DNA of 64,000 nt from Mycobacterium sp. 852002-51961_SCH5331710 (GTDB lineage Bacteria > Actinomycetota > Actinomycetes > Mycobacteriales > Mycobacteriaceae). The notes beneath the pieces are model-generated. The model saw only the letters and a program-made list of their open reading frames with translations. It did no database searches and was not told where the DNA came from. Numbering within the stretch: the first letter of the stretch is position 1; every line of letters begins with the position of its first letter. The stretch is from NCBI RefSeq assembly GCF_001665535.1, contig NZ_LZSQ01000086.1:1-64000 (forward strand), in the 5' to 3' direction. Made by a program: the position numbers and the translations under genes. Shown one piece after another: positions 51,385 through 61,621 of this stretch.

Positions 51385-52272
51385 GTGCCTCTACCTGCCG
51401 ATCCAGACCCCGCCCTGCAGTCGTATGCCCACCCCGAACGCCTGGTGACCGCCGACTGGTTGTCGGCGAACCTGGGCAGACCGGGGCTCGCCATCGTCGA
51501 GTCCGACGAGGACGTGCTGCTCTACGACACCGGCCACATCCCCGGTGCGGTCAAGATCGACTGGCACACCGACCTCAACGATCCCCACGTGCGCGACTAC
51601 ATCACCGGTGAACAGTTCGCCGAGCTGATGAACCGCAAGGGCATCTCCCGCGACGACACCGTCGTGATCTACGGCGACAAGAGCAACTGGTGGGCCGCGT
51701 ATGCCCTGTGGGTGTTCACACTGTTCGGCCACCCGGACGTCCGCCTCCTCAACGGAGGCCGCGACCTGTGGATCTCCGACGGCCGCGAGACCACGCTGGA
51801 CGTGCCGACCAAGACCAGCACCGGCTACCCCGTCGTCGAGCGCGACGACGCACCCATTCGTGCGTTCAAGGAAGACGTGCTCGACGTGCTCGGCCAGGCG
51901 CCCCTGATCGACGTCCGCTCACCGCAGGAGTACACCGGCGAGCGCACCCACATGCCCGACTATCCCGAGGAGGGCGCGCTGCGGGGCGGCCACATCCCCA
52001 CCGCACGCTCCATCCCGTGGGCGAAGGCCGCCGACGACAGCGGCCGGTTCCGCAGCCGTGCCGAGCTCGAGGACCTGTACGGCTTCCTGACCCCCGACGA
52101 CAAGACGATCGTCTACTGCCGCATCGGTGAACGCTCGAGCCACACCTGGTTCGTGCTGACGCACCTGCTGGGCCTGCCCGGAGTCCGCAATTACGACGGC
52201 TCGTGGACCGAATGGGGCAACGCCGTGCGGGTTCCCGTGGTCACAGGGGAAGATCCGGGCGAAGCGCCATGA
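51385..52272 (+). CDS. sseA: Thiosulfate/3-mercaptopyruvate sulfurtransferase SseA
   Basis: This 295-residue tandem-rhodanese protein has an inactive N-terminal domain and a C-terminal domain whose active loop CRIGERS begins at about C245. It transfers sulfane sulfur to acceptors. The GTG at 51385 is seven bases after a TAGGCT -10 hexamer (51372-51377), so it probably has its own leaderless transcript besides read-through from maf. The SufE-like gene overlaps its stop. Confidence 0.93.
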   Translation: MPLPADPDPALQSYAHPERLVTADWLSANLGRPGLAIVESDEDVLLYDTGHIPGAVKIDWHTDLNDPHVRDYITGEQFAELMNRKGISRDDTVVIYGDKSNWWAAYALWVFTLFGHPDVRLLNGGRDLWISDGRETTLDVPTKTSTGYPVVERDDAPIRAFKEDVLDVLGQAPLIDVRSPQEYTGERTHMPDYPEEGALRGGHIPTARSIPWAKAADDSGRFRSRAELEDLYGFLTPDDKTIVYCRIGERSSHTWFVLTHLLGLPGVRNYDGSWTEWGNAVRVPVVTGEDPGEAP

Positions 52273-52679
52273 GCATGCCGGCCGCGCTGGCCGAGGTGGT
52301 GTCGGACTTCAAGGAGATGCAGGGCCAGGACAAGCTGCAACTGCTCCTGGAGTTCGCCAATGAGCTGCCGCCGCTGCCCGCCGACCTCGAGGAGGCGGCG
52401 ATGGAACCGGTTCCCGAGTGCCAGTCGCCGCTGTTCCTGCACGTCGACGCAGACGACCGCGACCACGTCCGGCTGTACTTCAGCGCACCCGCCGAAGCCC
52501 CCACGACGCGCGGGTTCGCCGCGATCCTGGCGGCAGGGCTCGACGACCACCCCGCCGACGAGATCCTCGCCGTGCCGGACGACTTCTACTCCGAGCTTGG
52601 GCTCGCGGCGCTGATCAGCCCGCTGCGGTTGCGTGGGATGTCGGCGATGCTGGCCCGCATCAAGAAGCGGCTTCGCTGA
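52269..52679 (+). CDS. sufE: SufE family sulfur-acceptor protein
   Basis: This 136-residue protein is a SufE-like sulfur acceptor, with the persulfide cysteine at about C51 in PECQSPLF. It overlaps the sseA stop by four bases (ATGA), so a sulfurtransferase and an acceptor are made together, suggesting direct sulfur relay. It corresponds to Rv3284. Longer in-frame starts upstream lie inside sseA and are not supported. Confidence 0.9.
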   Translation: MSMPAALAEVVSDFKEMQGQDKLQLLLEFANELPPLPADLEEAAMEPVPECQSPLFLHVDADDRDHVRLYFSAPAEAPTTRGFAAILAAGLDDHPADEILAVPDDFYSELGLAALISPLRLRGMSAMLARIKKRLR

Positions 52680-52767
52680 GGGCGTTCCGTCGGTTACCGA
52701 CGGGTAAGGGACCGGCTCACGGGGACCTCGGCGACGACGCATAAACTTCCCCCAGTTACATTCCTAA

Positions 52768-54600
<1,833 letters not shown>

Positions 54601-54625
54601 CCGAGGGCCGCGGGTAGGGCGCCGC

Positions 54626-54955
54626 GTGGAGCCGGTCGAAATCAACGCCGGCGCTTGGTATTTGCGGGCGCCGCGCGATGGCGAACTCATCGACGACGGC
54701 CCCGCGCTCGCCGACATGGGTGAGACGGATCCGGGCTACATCACGCGCTGCCGCGCGCAGTGGGCCTCCGACACCGCCTACACCTGGGCGGTCTGCGAAC
54801 CGACCACCGGAGAGATGCTGGCCGAGATCACGCTCGATCCGCACGCCGCGTTGCTGCGCACACGGTTCCGCGAGGGACACGCCGACGCGGCGGCGATCTC
54901 CGAGGAGTCCGTGCGCCGGTTCGCCACAGGGATGCTGGGCCTCACGGTCCGCTGA
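54626..54955 (+). CDS. Short GNAT-like protein
   Basis: This 109-residue protein resembles only the N-terminal half of GNAT acetyltransferases (GAWYLRAPRDGELIDDG and AYTWAVCEPTTGEMLAEITLDP), and lacks the acetyl-CoA-binding loop Q/RxxGxG/A. It may be a remnant or a separate fold. GTG start at 54626 follows accA3 by 25 bp, so it may be cotranscribed. Its stop is 2 bp from the convergent MobA-like gene. Confidence 0.6.
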   Translation: MEPVEINAGAWYLRAPRDGELIDDGPALADMGETDPGYITRCRAQWASDTAYTWAVCEPTTGEMLAEITLDPHAALLRTRFREGHADAAAISEESVRRFATGMLGLTVR

Positions 54956-54957
54956 CG

Positions 54958-55488
54958 TCAGCTGACGTCGATGTCGCGACCCGTCGCCAGATCGGCACAG
55001 TCGACCGACACGACGTCGTCGCGGCCGGTCAGAAACGAGCGTGCTCCCTGGTCGCCGTGCACCTGTTCCAGCAGAGCGGCCCAGTGCCTGCGGGCGATGA
55101 CGACCGGGTGCCCGGGCGCTTGCGCGTAGCGGGCCCGCGCAAGACCCGACTCCGAAACGGTCGCGGCGGCCACCACACGGCGCACCACCTCGGCACCGAC
55201 GTCGGGCGTGTCGACGGTGTGCAGCACGGCGAAATCCGCGTCGATCGCCGACAACCCGGCCCGCAGCGAAGCCGACAATCCGTCCGCCCAGGCCTCGGCG
55301 AAAACAGCGCGTGCCGGCGGCGGCACCTCGACCAATGCCGCGCCCAGCACCACCACCACGTCGTCGCATCCGCCCGCATGCAGCGCGTTCACCGCGGTGT
55401 TCAGCCACTCGCCTTGCGCCGCAAGCACTTTGGGCATTCCATAGCGAGTGCCGGCACCGGCGGCCAGCAGCACACCGGCGAGGGTCAT
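54958..55488 (-). CDS. MobA-like nucleotidyltransferase family protein
   Basis: This 176-residue protein has the N-terminal signature LLAAGAGTRYGMPKVL of MobA/MocA-type enzymes that transfer CMP or GMP to molybdopterin or related substrates. The HTVDTPDVG segment holds the usual metal-binding aspartate. It stands alone here with no molybdenum-cofactor gene nearby, so the substrate cannot be named. Confidence 0.8.
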   Translation of the reverse strand: MTLAGVLLAAGAGTRYGMPKVLAAQGEWLNTAVNALHAGGCDDVVVVLGAALVEVPPPARAVFAEAWADGLSASLRAGLSAIDADFAVLHTVDTPDVGAEVVRRVVAAATVSESGLARARYAQAPGHPVVIARRHWAALLEQVHGDQGARSFLTGRDDVVSVDCADLATGRDIDVS

Positions 55489-55766
55489 GTCCGACGTCTT
55501 TCAGGGGCGTCGAGTTTCGACAAAATTGCCATTTCTCAGGTATTCCAGTGTTCTGACCAGCGGTTACGGTGACGATCTCGATATTGATTGTGCATGGTCA
55601 GTTAGCAGCGTAGGGTTCAATCCAGGTTGAGTTCACAGCCGAGCTGGAACGTCATCGACGTGCAGGGCAGAACTCCCGCCACTGCTGCGAAGGCTTTGAA
55701 TACGCAGGGCCCCAATTTTTGACGTGAACCACAGTACGAATGCCACATTCACTGATGGAGTCACAC
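55489..55766. other. AT-richer intergenic region before the STAS gene
   Basis: No gene or repeat is supported in these 278 bp. The region is noticeably richer in A and T than its surroundings and holds the promoters of the divergent MobA-like and STAS genes. I did not find a clear SigF-type promoter reading toward the STAS gene. Confidence 0.4.
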
Positions 55767-56210
55767 ATGTCTATTACTCATTGCACACCCCTTTCCATTG
55801 CCGATGCGCAGTCGGTTGAAACACGCGATTGCCATACGGCGCATTTCGCCACGCGTCGGCTGACGCCCGACACCGCGATCGTCTCCGCCCACGGTGAGAT
55901 CGACGCGGCGAACTCCATGGAGTTCGTCAACTACGCGATGCGCAATGCCGCCGAGCTCGAGCGCCTCGTGATCGATCTGTCGGGCGTCGAATTCTTCGGC
56001 ACCGCAGGATTTTCCGCGCTGCACACGCTCAACGTGCGCACTGCGGGCGAGAAGATCGACTGGGCGTTGGTGCCGAGCGCGTCGGTCAGTCGACTGCTGC
56101 GTATCTGCGATCCGGACGCCGCGCTGCCCATCCGCGACAGCCTGGCTGCGGCGCTCTCTCCCGAGGAGCCCAACCGGCCGTTACTGCAACTGGTCCCGGA
56201 GTCGCGCTAG
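55767..56210 (+). CDS. STAS-domain anti-anti-sigma factor
   Basis: This 147-residue protein has a STAS domain (about residues 28-125: DTAIVSAHGEIDAANSMEFV, RLVIDLSGVEFFGTAGFSALH), the fold of SpoIIAA/RsbV antagonists. At the usual phospho-serine position there is threonine (T79 in FFGTAGF). I chose the ATG at 55767, with GGAG at six bases; two in-frame ATGs lie 12 and 27 bases upstream. It faces sigF tail to tail and overlaps its 3' end by 30 bases, suggesting it counteracts RsbW. Confidence 0.85.
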   Translation: MSITHCTPLSIADAQSVETRDCHTAHFATRRLTPDTAIVSAHGEIDAANSMEFVNYAMRNAAELERLVIDLSGVEFFGTAGFSALHTLNVRTAGEKIDWALVPSASVSRLLRICDPDAALPIRDSLAAALSPEEPNRPLLQLVPESR

Positions 56211-56969
56211 CGACTTCGCGAGCAGTCGCGACACGTGCATCTGTGAGATGCCCACGCGCTCGGCGATCTGCGTCTGGGTGAGCGACTCGAAGAAGCGCAG
56301 CAACAGCACCGTTCGTTCGCGCTCCGGCAGCGCAGCGAGCAACGGCCGCAACGCTTCTCGGTTCTCGATCTGGTCGAGGCCGAGGTCGACGTCGCCCAGG
56401 GTGTCGGCGATCGCCGGGGCGTCCTCGGTTCCGCTGCCGCCGCTGTCGATCGACAGCGTGTTGTAGGAGCTGCCTGCCACCAGGCCCTCGACGACCTCAT
56501 CGCGGTCCATGCCCAGTTCCGCGGCCAGCTCCGACGCTGTCGGGGCGCGGCCGAGCCGCTGGGACAACTCCGCGGTGGCGGCGCCGAGGCGCAGGTGGAG
56601 TTCTTTGAGCCGCCGCGGCACCTTCACCGACCAGCTGTTGTCGCGGAAGTGCCGCCGGACCTCGCCCATGATGGTGGGCACCGCGAACGAGACGAAGTCC
56701 GAGCCGGCTTCGACGTCGAAGCGGATCACCGCGTTCACCAGTCCGACGCGGGCCACCTGGACGAGGTCCTCGCGCGGTTCGCCGCGGCCGTCGAAGCGAC
56801 GCGCGATGTGGTCGGCCAACGGTAGGCAGCGCTCGACGATGCGGTCACGCTGGCGCTGGAATTTCGGCGAGTCCTCCGGCACGTTCTTCAGCTCGCGGAA
56901 CATGTCGGCGACATCCGCGTACTCAGAGTTCGAGCGCGACGACGAACCCTGTGACGTCGACGGCGTCAC
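56181..56969 (-). CDS. sigF: Stress-response sigma factor SigF
   Basis: This 262-residue group 3 sigma factor has region 2 (LADHIARRFDGRGEPREDLVQVA), region 3 (ELHLRLGAATAELSQRLGRAPTASELA) and region 4 with a helix-turn-helix (TQTQIAERVGISQMHVSRLL). It directs stationary-phase and envelope-stress transcription. The GTG at 56969 overlaps the rsbW stop by four bases and gives the known mycobacterial length. Confidence 0.96.
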   Translation of the reverse strand: MTPSTSQGSSSRSNSEYADVADMFRELKNVPEDSPKFQRQRDRIVERCLPLADHIARRFDGRGEPREDLVQVARVGLVNAVIRFDVEAGSDFVSFAVPTIMGEVRRHFRDNSWSVKVPRRLKELHLRLGAATAELSQRLGRAPTASELAAELGMDRDEVVEGLVAGSSYNTLSIDSGGSGTEDAPAIADTLGDVDLGLDQIENREALRPLLAALPERERTVLLLRFFESLTQTQIAERVGISQMHVSRLLAKSLARLRDQLQ

Positions 56970-57409
56970 TGCAGCGTCGCTCGTCTCGTCGTCATGGAGA
57001 TCCCGAACACCTGAGCGTTCTCGGGTCCCTGCCCATTCTCGAAGGTATTCACTTCGTCGGTCAGTGAGCTCAGCACGTGCCAGCTGAAGCTTCCCGGCGC
57101 CAGGATGTCGGAACTCTTGCAGGTCGTGGACGCGTCGATGACGACCGCGTCCTCGCGCGGGTCGATGACGAGCAGCAGCGTGGAGTTGGGCACCGCGGAC
57201 CGGATCAGCCTCGTACACGCTTCGTCGACCGCTAGGCGCAGGTCGGCGACGGCGTCGAAGTCCAGGTCCTCGAAGGTCGCCACGGCGGCGACCAGGGTGC
57301 GCAGAACCGCTAGGTTCTCGAGTTCGGCGGCGACCCGGAGTTCCACCGACCGCGCGCCGTGCCCGTGCCCATTGTTCTTGTTGGCAGTAGTTCTGGCAAC
57401 GTCGGCCAT
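56966..57409 (-). CDS. rsbW: Anti-sigma factor RsbW (UsfX)
   Basis: This 147-residue HATPase_c-like protein binds and inhibits SigF. The sequence around FDAVADLRLAVDEACTRLIR is the N-box region and FSWHVLSSLTDEVNTF the C-terminal part. The ATG at 57409 has GGGAGG four to five bases upstream. It is the first gene of the rsbW-sigF unit and sits 30 bp downstream of a SigF-type promoter. Confidence 0.93.
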   Translation of the reverse strand: MADVARTTANKNNGHGHGARSVELRVAAELENLAVLRTLVAAVATFEDLDFDAVADLRLAVDEACTRLIRSAVPNSTLLLVIDPREDAVVIDASTTCKSSDILAPGSFSWHVLSSLTDEVNTFENGQGPENAQVFGISMTTRRATLQ

Positions 57410-57438
57410 TTGACCTCCCGGCAATGTCGAAGCGAGAT

Positions 57439-57464
57439 TACCCCAGGTCGGATCCCACCTAACC
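57439..57464 (-). promoter_or_regulatory. SigF-dependent promoter of rsbW-sigF
   Basis: On the minus strand GGTTA (57460-57464) and GGGTA (57439-57443) are separated by 16 bases, matching the mycobacterial SigF consensus GGTTT-N15-17-GGGTA except for the last base of the -35. It lies 30 bp upstream of the rsbW start and implies autoregulation. Confidence 0.7.
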
Positions 57465-57665
57465 ACGAGTACTCCGCCTACCCGCGGACGATGACGTGTG
57501 CCGCACGCCAGCGCGGGTATTTACCCCGTCATGGAGAAGGCCCCACCCCGCACGCGACCGACCGAACGGTGAACACGGCTGTGACGAGCGGCGTTTTGAC
57601 GGCGCGACAAAGTAAGACTTCTCCATGGTGGGGGTTCAGTACCCCCCTGCACTCGGGGGCCAAAC

Positions 57666-58685
57666 ATGCGTCTACGCCGTAGCGTCGTCAGCGGCCCCGG
57701 CCTGTGCCGGGTGCGTCGCGGCCGCGGGTTCTCCTACGAACATCCCGACGGCAGCCCGGTCACCGACGAGAAGACCCTGCAGCGCATCAAGGATCTGGTC
57801 ATCCCGCCCGCCTGGAAGAAGGTGTGGATCTGCCCCTACCCCAACGGCCACATCCAGGCGGTGGGCACCGACGCCGCGGGCCGGCGCCAGTACCTCTACC
57901 ACCAGCGGTGGCAGGAGGAGCGCAACGAGGAGAAGTTCGACCGGGTGCTGGAGATGTCGGCCGCGCTGCCCGAGATGCGCAGGCGCATCGCCGCGGACCT
58001 GCGCCGCCGCGGGCTGCATCGCGACCGCGTGCTGGCCCTTGCACTGCACCTGGCCGATCTCGGGTACTTCCGGGCGGGCTCCGAGCAGTACGCCGAGGAG
58101 AACAACTCGTACGGCATCGCGACGCTGCTCTGCGAGCACGTGACGCTGCAGCGCAACGCCATCGAGTTCGACTTCCCCGCCAAGAGCGGCGTGCGGCGCA
58201 CGCTGCTGATCGATGACCCCGAGGCGGTCCGCTCGATCCGCGCGCTGTTGCGCCGCCCGGAGCGCACCGAGCGGCTGCTGGTGTGCCGCAACGGCTCGGG
58301 CTGGATCGACATCCACGCCGACGACCTGAACACCCGGTTCAAGGAACTCGTCGGCGACCGGTACACGATCAAGGACCTCCGCACCTGGCATGGCACGGTG
58401 TTGGCCGCCGCCGCGTTCGTGGACGCCGACCCACCCGTCAACAAGACCGTCATCAAGCGCGTCGAGTCCGCGGTGATGAAGGAGGTCGCCGAGGAACTCG
58501 GCAACACACCCGCGGTGGCCCGAAGTTCGTACGTCGATCCGCGAGTCGTCACGGCCTACGAGTCCGAGCTCACGATCGCCGCGGCCGCCAAGCGCGCCGC
58601 GAAGGCCAAGATCCTGGCCGACCGCCAGGAGATACTCGACCGCAGCACCGCACGCCTCATCCGCAGGGTGGCGAAAGGTCAGTAG
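57666..58685 (+). CDS. DNA topoisomerase IB
   Basis: This 339-residue enzyme relaxes supercoils by a transient 3'-phosphotyrosine. The residues expected for the active site are visible at R136, K173, R239, N280 and Y289, almost the same spacing as in the Deinococcus enzyme; Y289 is in SSYVDPRVV. Type IB enzymes are known in M. smegmatis and relatives and absent from M. tuberculosis. The gene overlaps the convergent UDP-sugar dehydrogenase by seven bases. Confidence 0.92.
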   Translation: MRLRRSVVSGPGLCRVRRGRGFSYEHPDGSPVTDEKTLQRIKDLVIPPAWKKVWICPYPNGHIQAVGTDAAGRRQYLYHQRWQEERNEEKFDRVLEMSAALPEMRRRIAADLRRRGLHRDRVLALALHLADLGYFRAGSEQYAEENNSYGIATLLCEHVTLQRNAIEFDFPAKSGVRRTLLIDDPEAVRSIRALLRRPERTERLLVCRNGSGWIDIHADDLNTRFKELVGDRYTIKDLRTWHGTVLAAAAFVDADPPVNKTVIKRVESAVMKEVAEELGNTPAVARSSYVDPRVVTAYESELTIAAAAKRAAKAKILADRQEILDRSTARLIRRVAKGQ

Positions 58686-59977
58686 CCCGAGGGGGTTCCA
58701 TTACCCAGGTAGGTCAGTCCAGCCTCGCTGAGCACCGCCGGGTCCAGCAGGTTGCGGGTGTCGACGACGACGGCGCCGGGCGCGTGCTCGGCGATCAAGG
58801 CCCAGTCGAGTTCCCGAAACTCCGGCCATTCGGTGAGCACGACGATCGCGTCGGCGTCCTTGGTGGCAAGGTACGGATCGTCGACCGCCACGATCGACGA
58901 GGCCCGCAGCCGCGTGTGGTCCATCGCGTCCAACCGCGGGTCGTAGCCCGTCACCTGCGCACCGGCGCGGCCCAGGTCGGCGCAGACGGTCAACGCCGGG
59001 GAATCGCGCAAATCGCTGGTGCCGGCCTTGAAGGTCAGGCCCAGGGCGGTGATGCGGGCCTGCCCGAGTGGCGCGGCCACTGCCCGGCGCAGGGTCGACA
59101 CGATGTGCGCGGACTGCGTGGAGTTGGTCACGCGGGCCGAGTCGATCTCCGGCAGCTCCACACCCGCGACCCGTCCGGTGTGCAGGATGGCCGAGGTGTC
59201 CTTGGGCAGGCACGACCCGCCCCACCCCGGGCCGGGCTGCAGGAAGTGCGGGCCGATGCGCACGTCGGCGCCCATGCAGCGGATGACGTCGGTGACGTCG
59301 GCGCCCATGCGCGCGCACAGCCGTGCCAGCGAGTTGGCGTAGGAGATCTTCACCGCGAGAAACGCATTGCTGGCGTACTTAGCCAACTCGGCGCTCTCCG
59401 GGCTCATCCGGAAGGTCTGCGTGTGGTTGCCGTACACGCGCGTAACCAGATCGGCCGCGTCGGGGTCCACGGTCCCGATCACGATGCGGTCCGGGTTGCG
59501 GAAGTCGTAGATCGCGTGGCTCTCGCGGAGGAACTCGGGATTGGAGACCGCGCGGATGCCGGCGCCTTCGACCCGTTGCGCGATTCGACGGGTGGTGCCG
59601 ACCGGAACGGTCGACTTGAGCACCAGCACCGCGCCGGGCCGCAACACCGCGGCGAGGTGGTCGACCGCGTCGTCGACCGCGCACAGGTCGGCCGACCCGT
59701 CGGACCCGCTCGGCGTCGGCACGCAAACGAACACCACATCGCATCCGGCCAATTCGCGGTATTCGACGGTGAATTCGAGGCTCTCGGTGTCCAGGCCCTG
59801 GCGCAGCAGCTCGGGGAGACCGGGTTCGTCGAGGAGGGGCACACCGCTGCGGAGCTGCTCGACCCGCCCGGCGTCCACGTCGACGCACACCGTGTGGTGG
59901 CCCCGTTCGGCCAGGCACACCGCGGTCGTCAGCCCGACGTAGCCCGCGCCGATCACACCCGTGCGAATAATCTTCAT
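58679..59977 (-). CDS. UDP-glucose/GDP-mannose dehydrogenase family protein
   Basis: This 432-residue NAD-dependent enzyme oxidises C6 of a nucleotide sugar to the uronic acid. It has the NAD loop GVIGAGYVGL, the mid-domain KYASNAFLAVKISYAN (K210, N214) and the nucleophile C256 in GGSCLPKDT. The ATG overlaps the upstream GT9 stop by four bases (ATGA), so it belongs to the heptose operon. UDP-glucose is the usual substrate; a heptose nucleotide cannot be excluded. Confidence 0.9.
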   Translation of the reverse strand: MKIIRTGVIGAGYVGLTTAVCLAERGHHTVCVDVDAGRVEQLRSGVPLLDEPGLPELLRQGLDTESLEFTVEYRELAGCDVVFVCVPTPSGSDGSADLCAVDDAVDHLAAVLRPGAVLVLKSTVPVGTTRRIAQRVEGAGIRAVSNPEFLRESHAIYDFRNPDRIVIGTVDPDAADLVTRVYGNHTQTFRMSPESAELAKYASNAFLAVKISYANSLARLCARMGADVTDVIRCMGADVRIGPHFLQPGPGWGGSCLPKDTSAILHTGRVAGVELPEIDSARVTNSTQSAHIVSTLRRAVAAPLGQARITALGLTFKAGTSDLRDSPALTVCADLGRAGAQVTGYDPRLDAMDHTRLRASSIVAVDDPYLATKDADAIVVLTEWPEFRELDWALIAEHAPGAVVVDTRNLLDPAVLSEAGLTYLGNGTPSGY

Positions 59978-60909
59978 GCGCAGTCCTTCAGCAGCCTCTC
60001 GCTGGCGTCGAGGACGCGGCCGACCGTGATCAGCAAGAGCCCACTGTGGGGGCGGTCGGCGTGCGGGTCGCCCCTGTCGCCGGCCCAGACCGCGATGTGC
60101 GGACCCGATCCCCTGGGTCCCCACCGGTCCGGCGGGGTGGGACCGAACAGCAGCACCGACGGCGTGCCGGTCGCGGTCGCGATGTGCCCGACGCCGGTGT
60201 CGCCACAGATCAGCAGGCGGCAGTCGCTGATCAGCGCGACGAGCTCGAGCAGGCCGAGAGTGCCTGCGAGGACGGCTGATCGGGGCAGGCCGGCGGCATC
60301 GGCCACCGACGTCGCGAGGTCGACTTCGCGGTCGTCACCCGTGATGACCACGTCATGCCCGCGGCTGCGCAGCGCGCCGGCCACTTCCGCGAACCGCTCC
60401 GGCGGCCATCGCCGCGCCGCGTATGCGGCTCCGGGGTGGATCACGACGGCCGACGACCGATCCGGATAACCGGGCGGCCGCGGTATCGCCAGATCCCCGG
60501 GGGTGCAGGGTATCCCGGCCCATTCGAGCAGGGTGCACCACCGGTCGACCTCATGGAGATCGGCGCGCCATGGTGGCCCGTCGATGCCGGGGAAGGCGCA
60601 GTGGCGGTGGCTGATCAGAGCGCCGGGCTGAAGGCTGCACAGGTCGGCGATGCTTTCGGGGCCACTGCCGTGCAGGTTCACAGCCAGGGCAGGCGGCTCG
60701 CGGCGGGGACGGAGCCGGCCGAGGCCGGGCGTCGGGTCGAGCTCGTCGACCGCGCCGGAGAGCATCGCCAGATCCCGATACCGTTCGGGCGCGGCGAGCG
60801 CGATGTGGGCATCCGGGTACGCGCGCCGCAGGCCGCGCAGCGCCGGGATCCCGGTGAGCAGATCGCCGAGACCCAACGCGCGCAGGACCAGAACGCTGTC
60901 GGGGCTCAC
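59974..60909 (-). CDS. Glycosyltransferase family 9 (heptosyltransferase-like)
   Basis: This 311-residue enzyme has the two Rossmann domains of ADP-heptose transferases (GT9): VLVLRALGLGDLLTGIPALRGL at the N-terminus and CGDTGVGHIATATGTPSVLLFGP in the donor-binding domain. The start is most likely the GTG at 60909 overlapping the SDR stop (GTGA); GTG at 60915 and ATG at 60936 are alternatives. It lies within the operon carrying gmhA and hldE, which suggests it uses the heptose donor they make. Confidence 0.85.
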   Translation of the reverse strand: MSPDSVLVLRALGLGDLLTGIPALRGLRRAYPDAHIALAAPERYRDLAMLSGAVDELDPTPGLGRLRPRREPPALAVNLHGSGPESIADLCSLQPGALISHRHCAFPGIDGPPWRADLHEVDRWCTLLEWAGIPCTPGDLAIPRPPGYPDRSSAVVIHPGAAYAARRWPPERFAEVAGALRSRGHDVVITGDDREVDLATSVADAAGLPRSAVLAGTLGLLELVALISDCRLLICGDTGVGHIATATGTPSVLLFGPTPPDRWGPRGSGPHIAVWAGDRGDPHADRPHSGLLLITVGRVLDASERLLKDCA

Positions 60910-61604
60910 GGCCACGAAGACTCCGTCGAGGCACACACCACGAGCTCGCGAACCTCACAGCCGGCCGGCTGGGAGAGCGCGAACACCACGGTGTCGGCCA
61001 CGTGCTCGGGCTGGTTCAGCTTGGCGTCCGGTGACGGCTTGTACTGCTCGTCGCGGCTGTCGAAGAAGGCCGTGTGCATGCCGCCGGGAATCAACGTCGT
61101 CACGCCCACCTCTCCCGCGAGTTCGGCTGCCAGAGCGCGGGAGAATCCGACGACACCGAATTTGGAGGCGCAGTACGCGGTGGCGTCGCTGACGGCCTTG
61201 ATGCCCAACGTCGATGCGCACGTGACGATCCGGCCGCCGGTGCTCTTCAAGTAGGGCAACGCCGACCGGATCACGGCGGCCGTGCCGAGCAGGTTGACAT
61301 GGATGACGCGTTCCCAGTCCTTGACCGCGACATCGTCGAGCTTGCCGCAGACGTCGGTGCCTCCCGCGGTGAACACGCCGTGGATCTGACCGCCGACCTG
61401 ATCGGCGAGCGTGCGCACCGCGGCGTCGACGGCCTCGGTGTCGGCGAGGTCGGCGCGCGCGAAGGCCACTCCCGGTTTCGGGTCGTTGCGGTCGATCACC
61501 AGCGGTGTACCACCCTGGCGTGCAACGGCTTCCACCGTCGCCGCACCGAGTCCCGATGCACCGCCGGTGATGATGATGTTGCCCAGAGCCATTCCCAGAG
61601 CCAT
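60906..61604 (-). CDS. Short-chain dehydrogenase/reductase in the heptose operon
   Basis: This 232-residue classical SDR has the cofactor motif TGGASGLG, the catalytic serine near TCASTLGI and the YCASK box. It is too short and of the wrong class to be HldD, the epimerase that usually follows hldE. The ATG at 61604 has AAAGGAA six bases upstream; an ATG at 61625 overlapping the hldE stop is an alternative. Its substrate is unknown; context suggests a sugar or sugar-acceptor modification. Confidence 0.82.
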   Translation of the reverse strand: MALGMALGNIIITGGASGLGAATVEAVARQGGTPLVIDRNDPKPGVAFARADLADTEAVDAAVRTLADQVGGQIHGVFTAGGTDVCGKLDDVAVKDWERVIHVNLLGTAAVIRSALPYLKSTGGRIVTCASTLGIKAVSDATAYCASKFGVVGFSRALAAELAGEVGVTTLIPGGMHTAFFDSRDEQYKPSPDAKLNQPEHVADTVVFALSQPAGCEVRELVVCASTESSWP

Positions 61605-61621
61605 TGAGGATTCCTTTCGGT

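Noticed and set aside
55489..55766. tRNA or small RNA gene
   Set aside because: No cloverleaf, anticodon stem or strong hairpin could be found in the AT-richer gap.
57515..57526. Divergent SigF promoters at the palindrome GGGTATTTACCC
   Set aside because: The -10-like halves have no GGTTT-like -35 at 15-17 bases on either strand.
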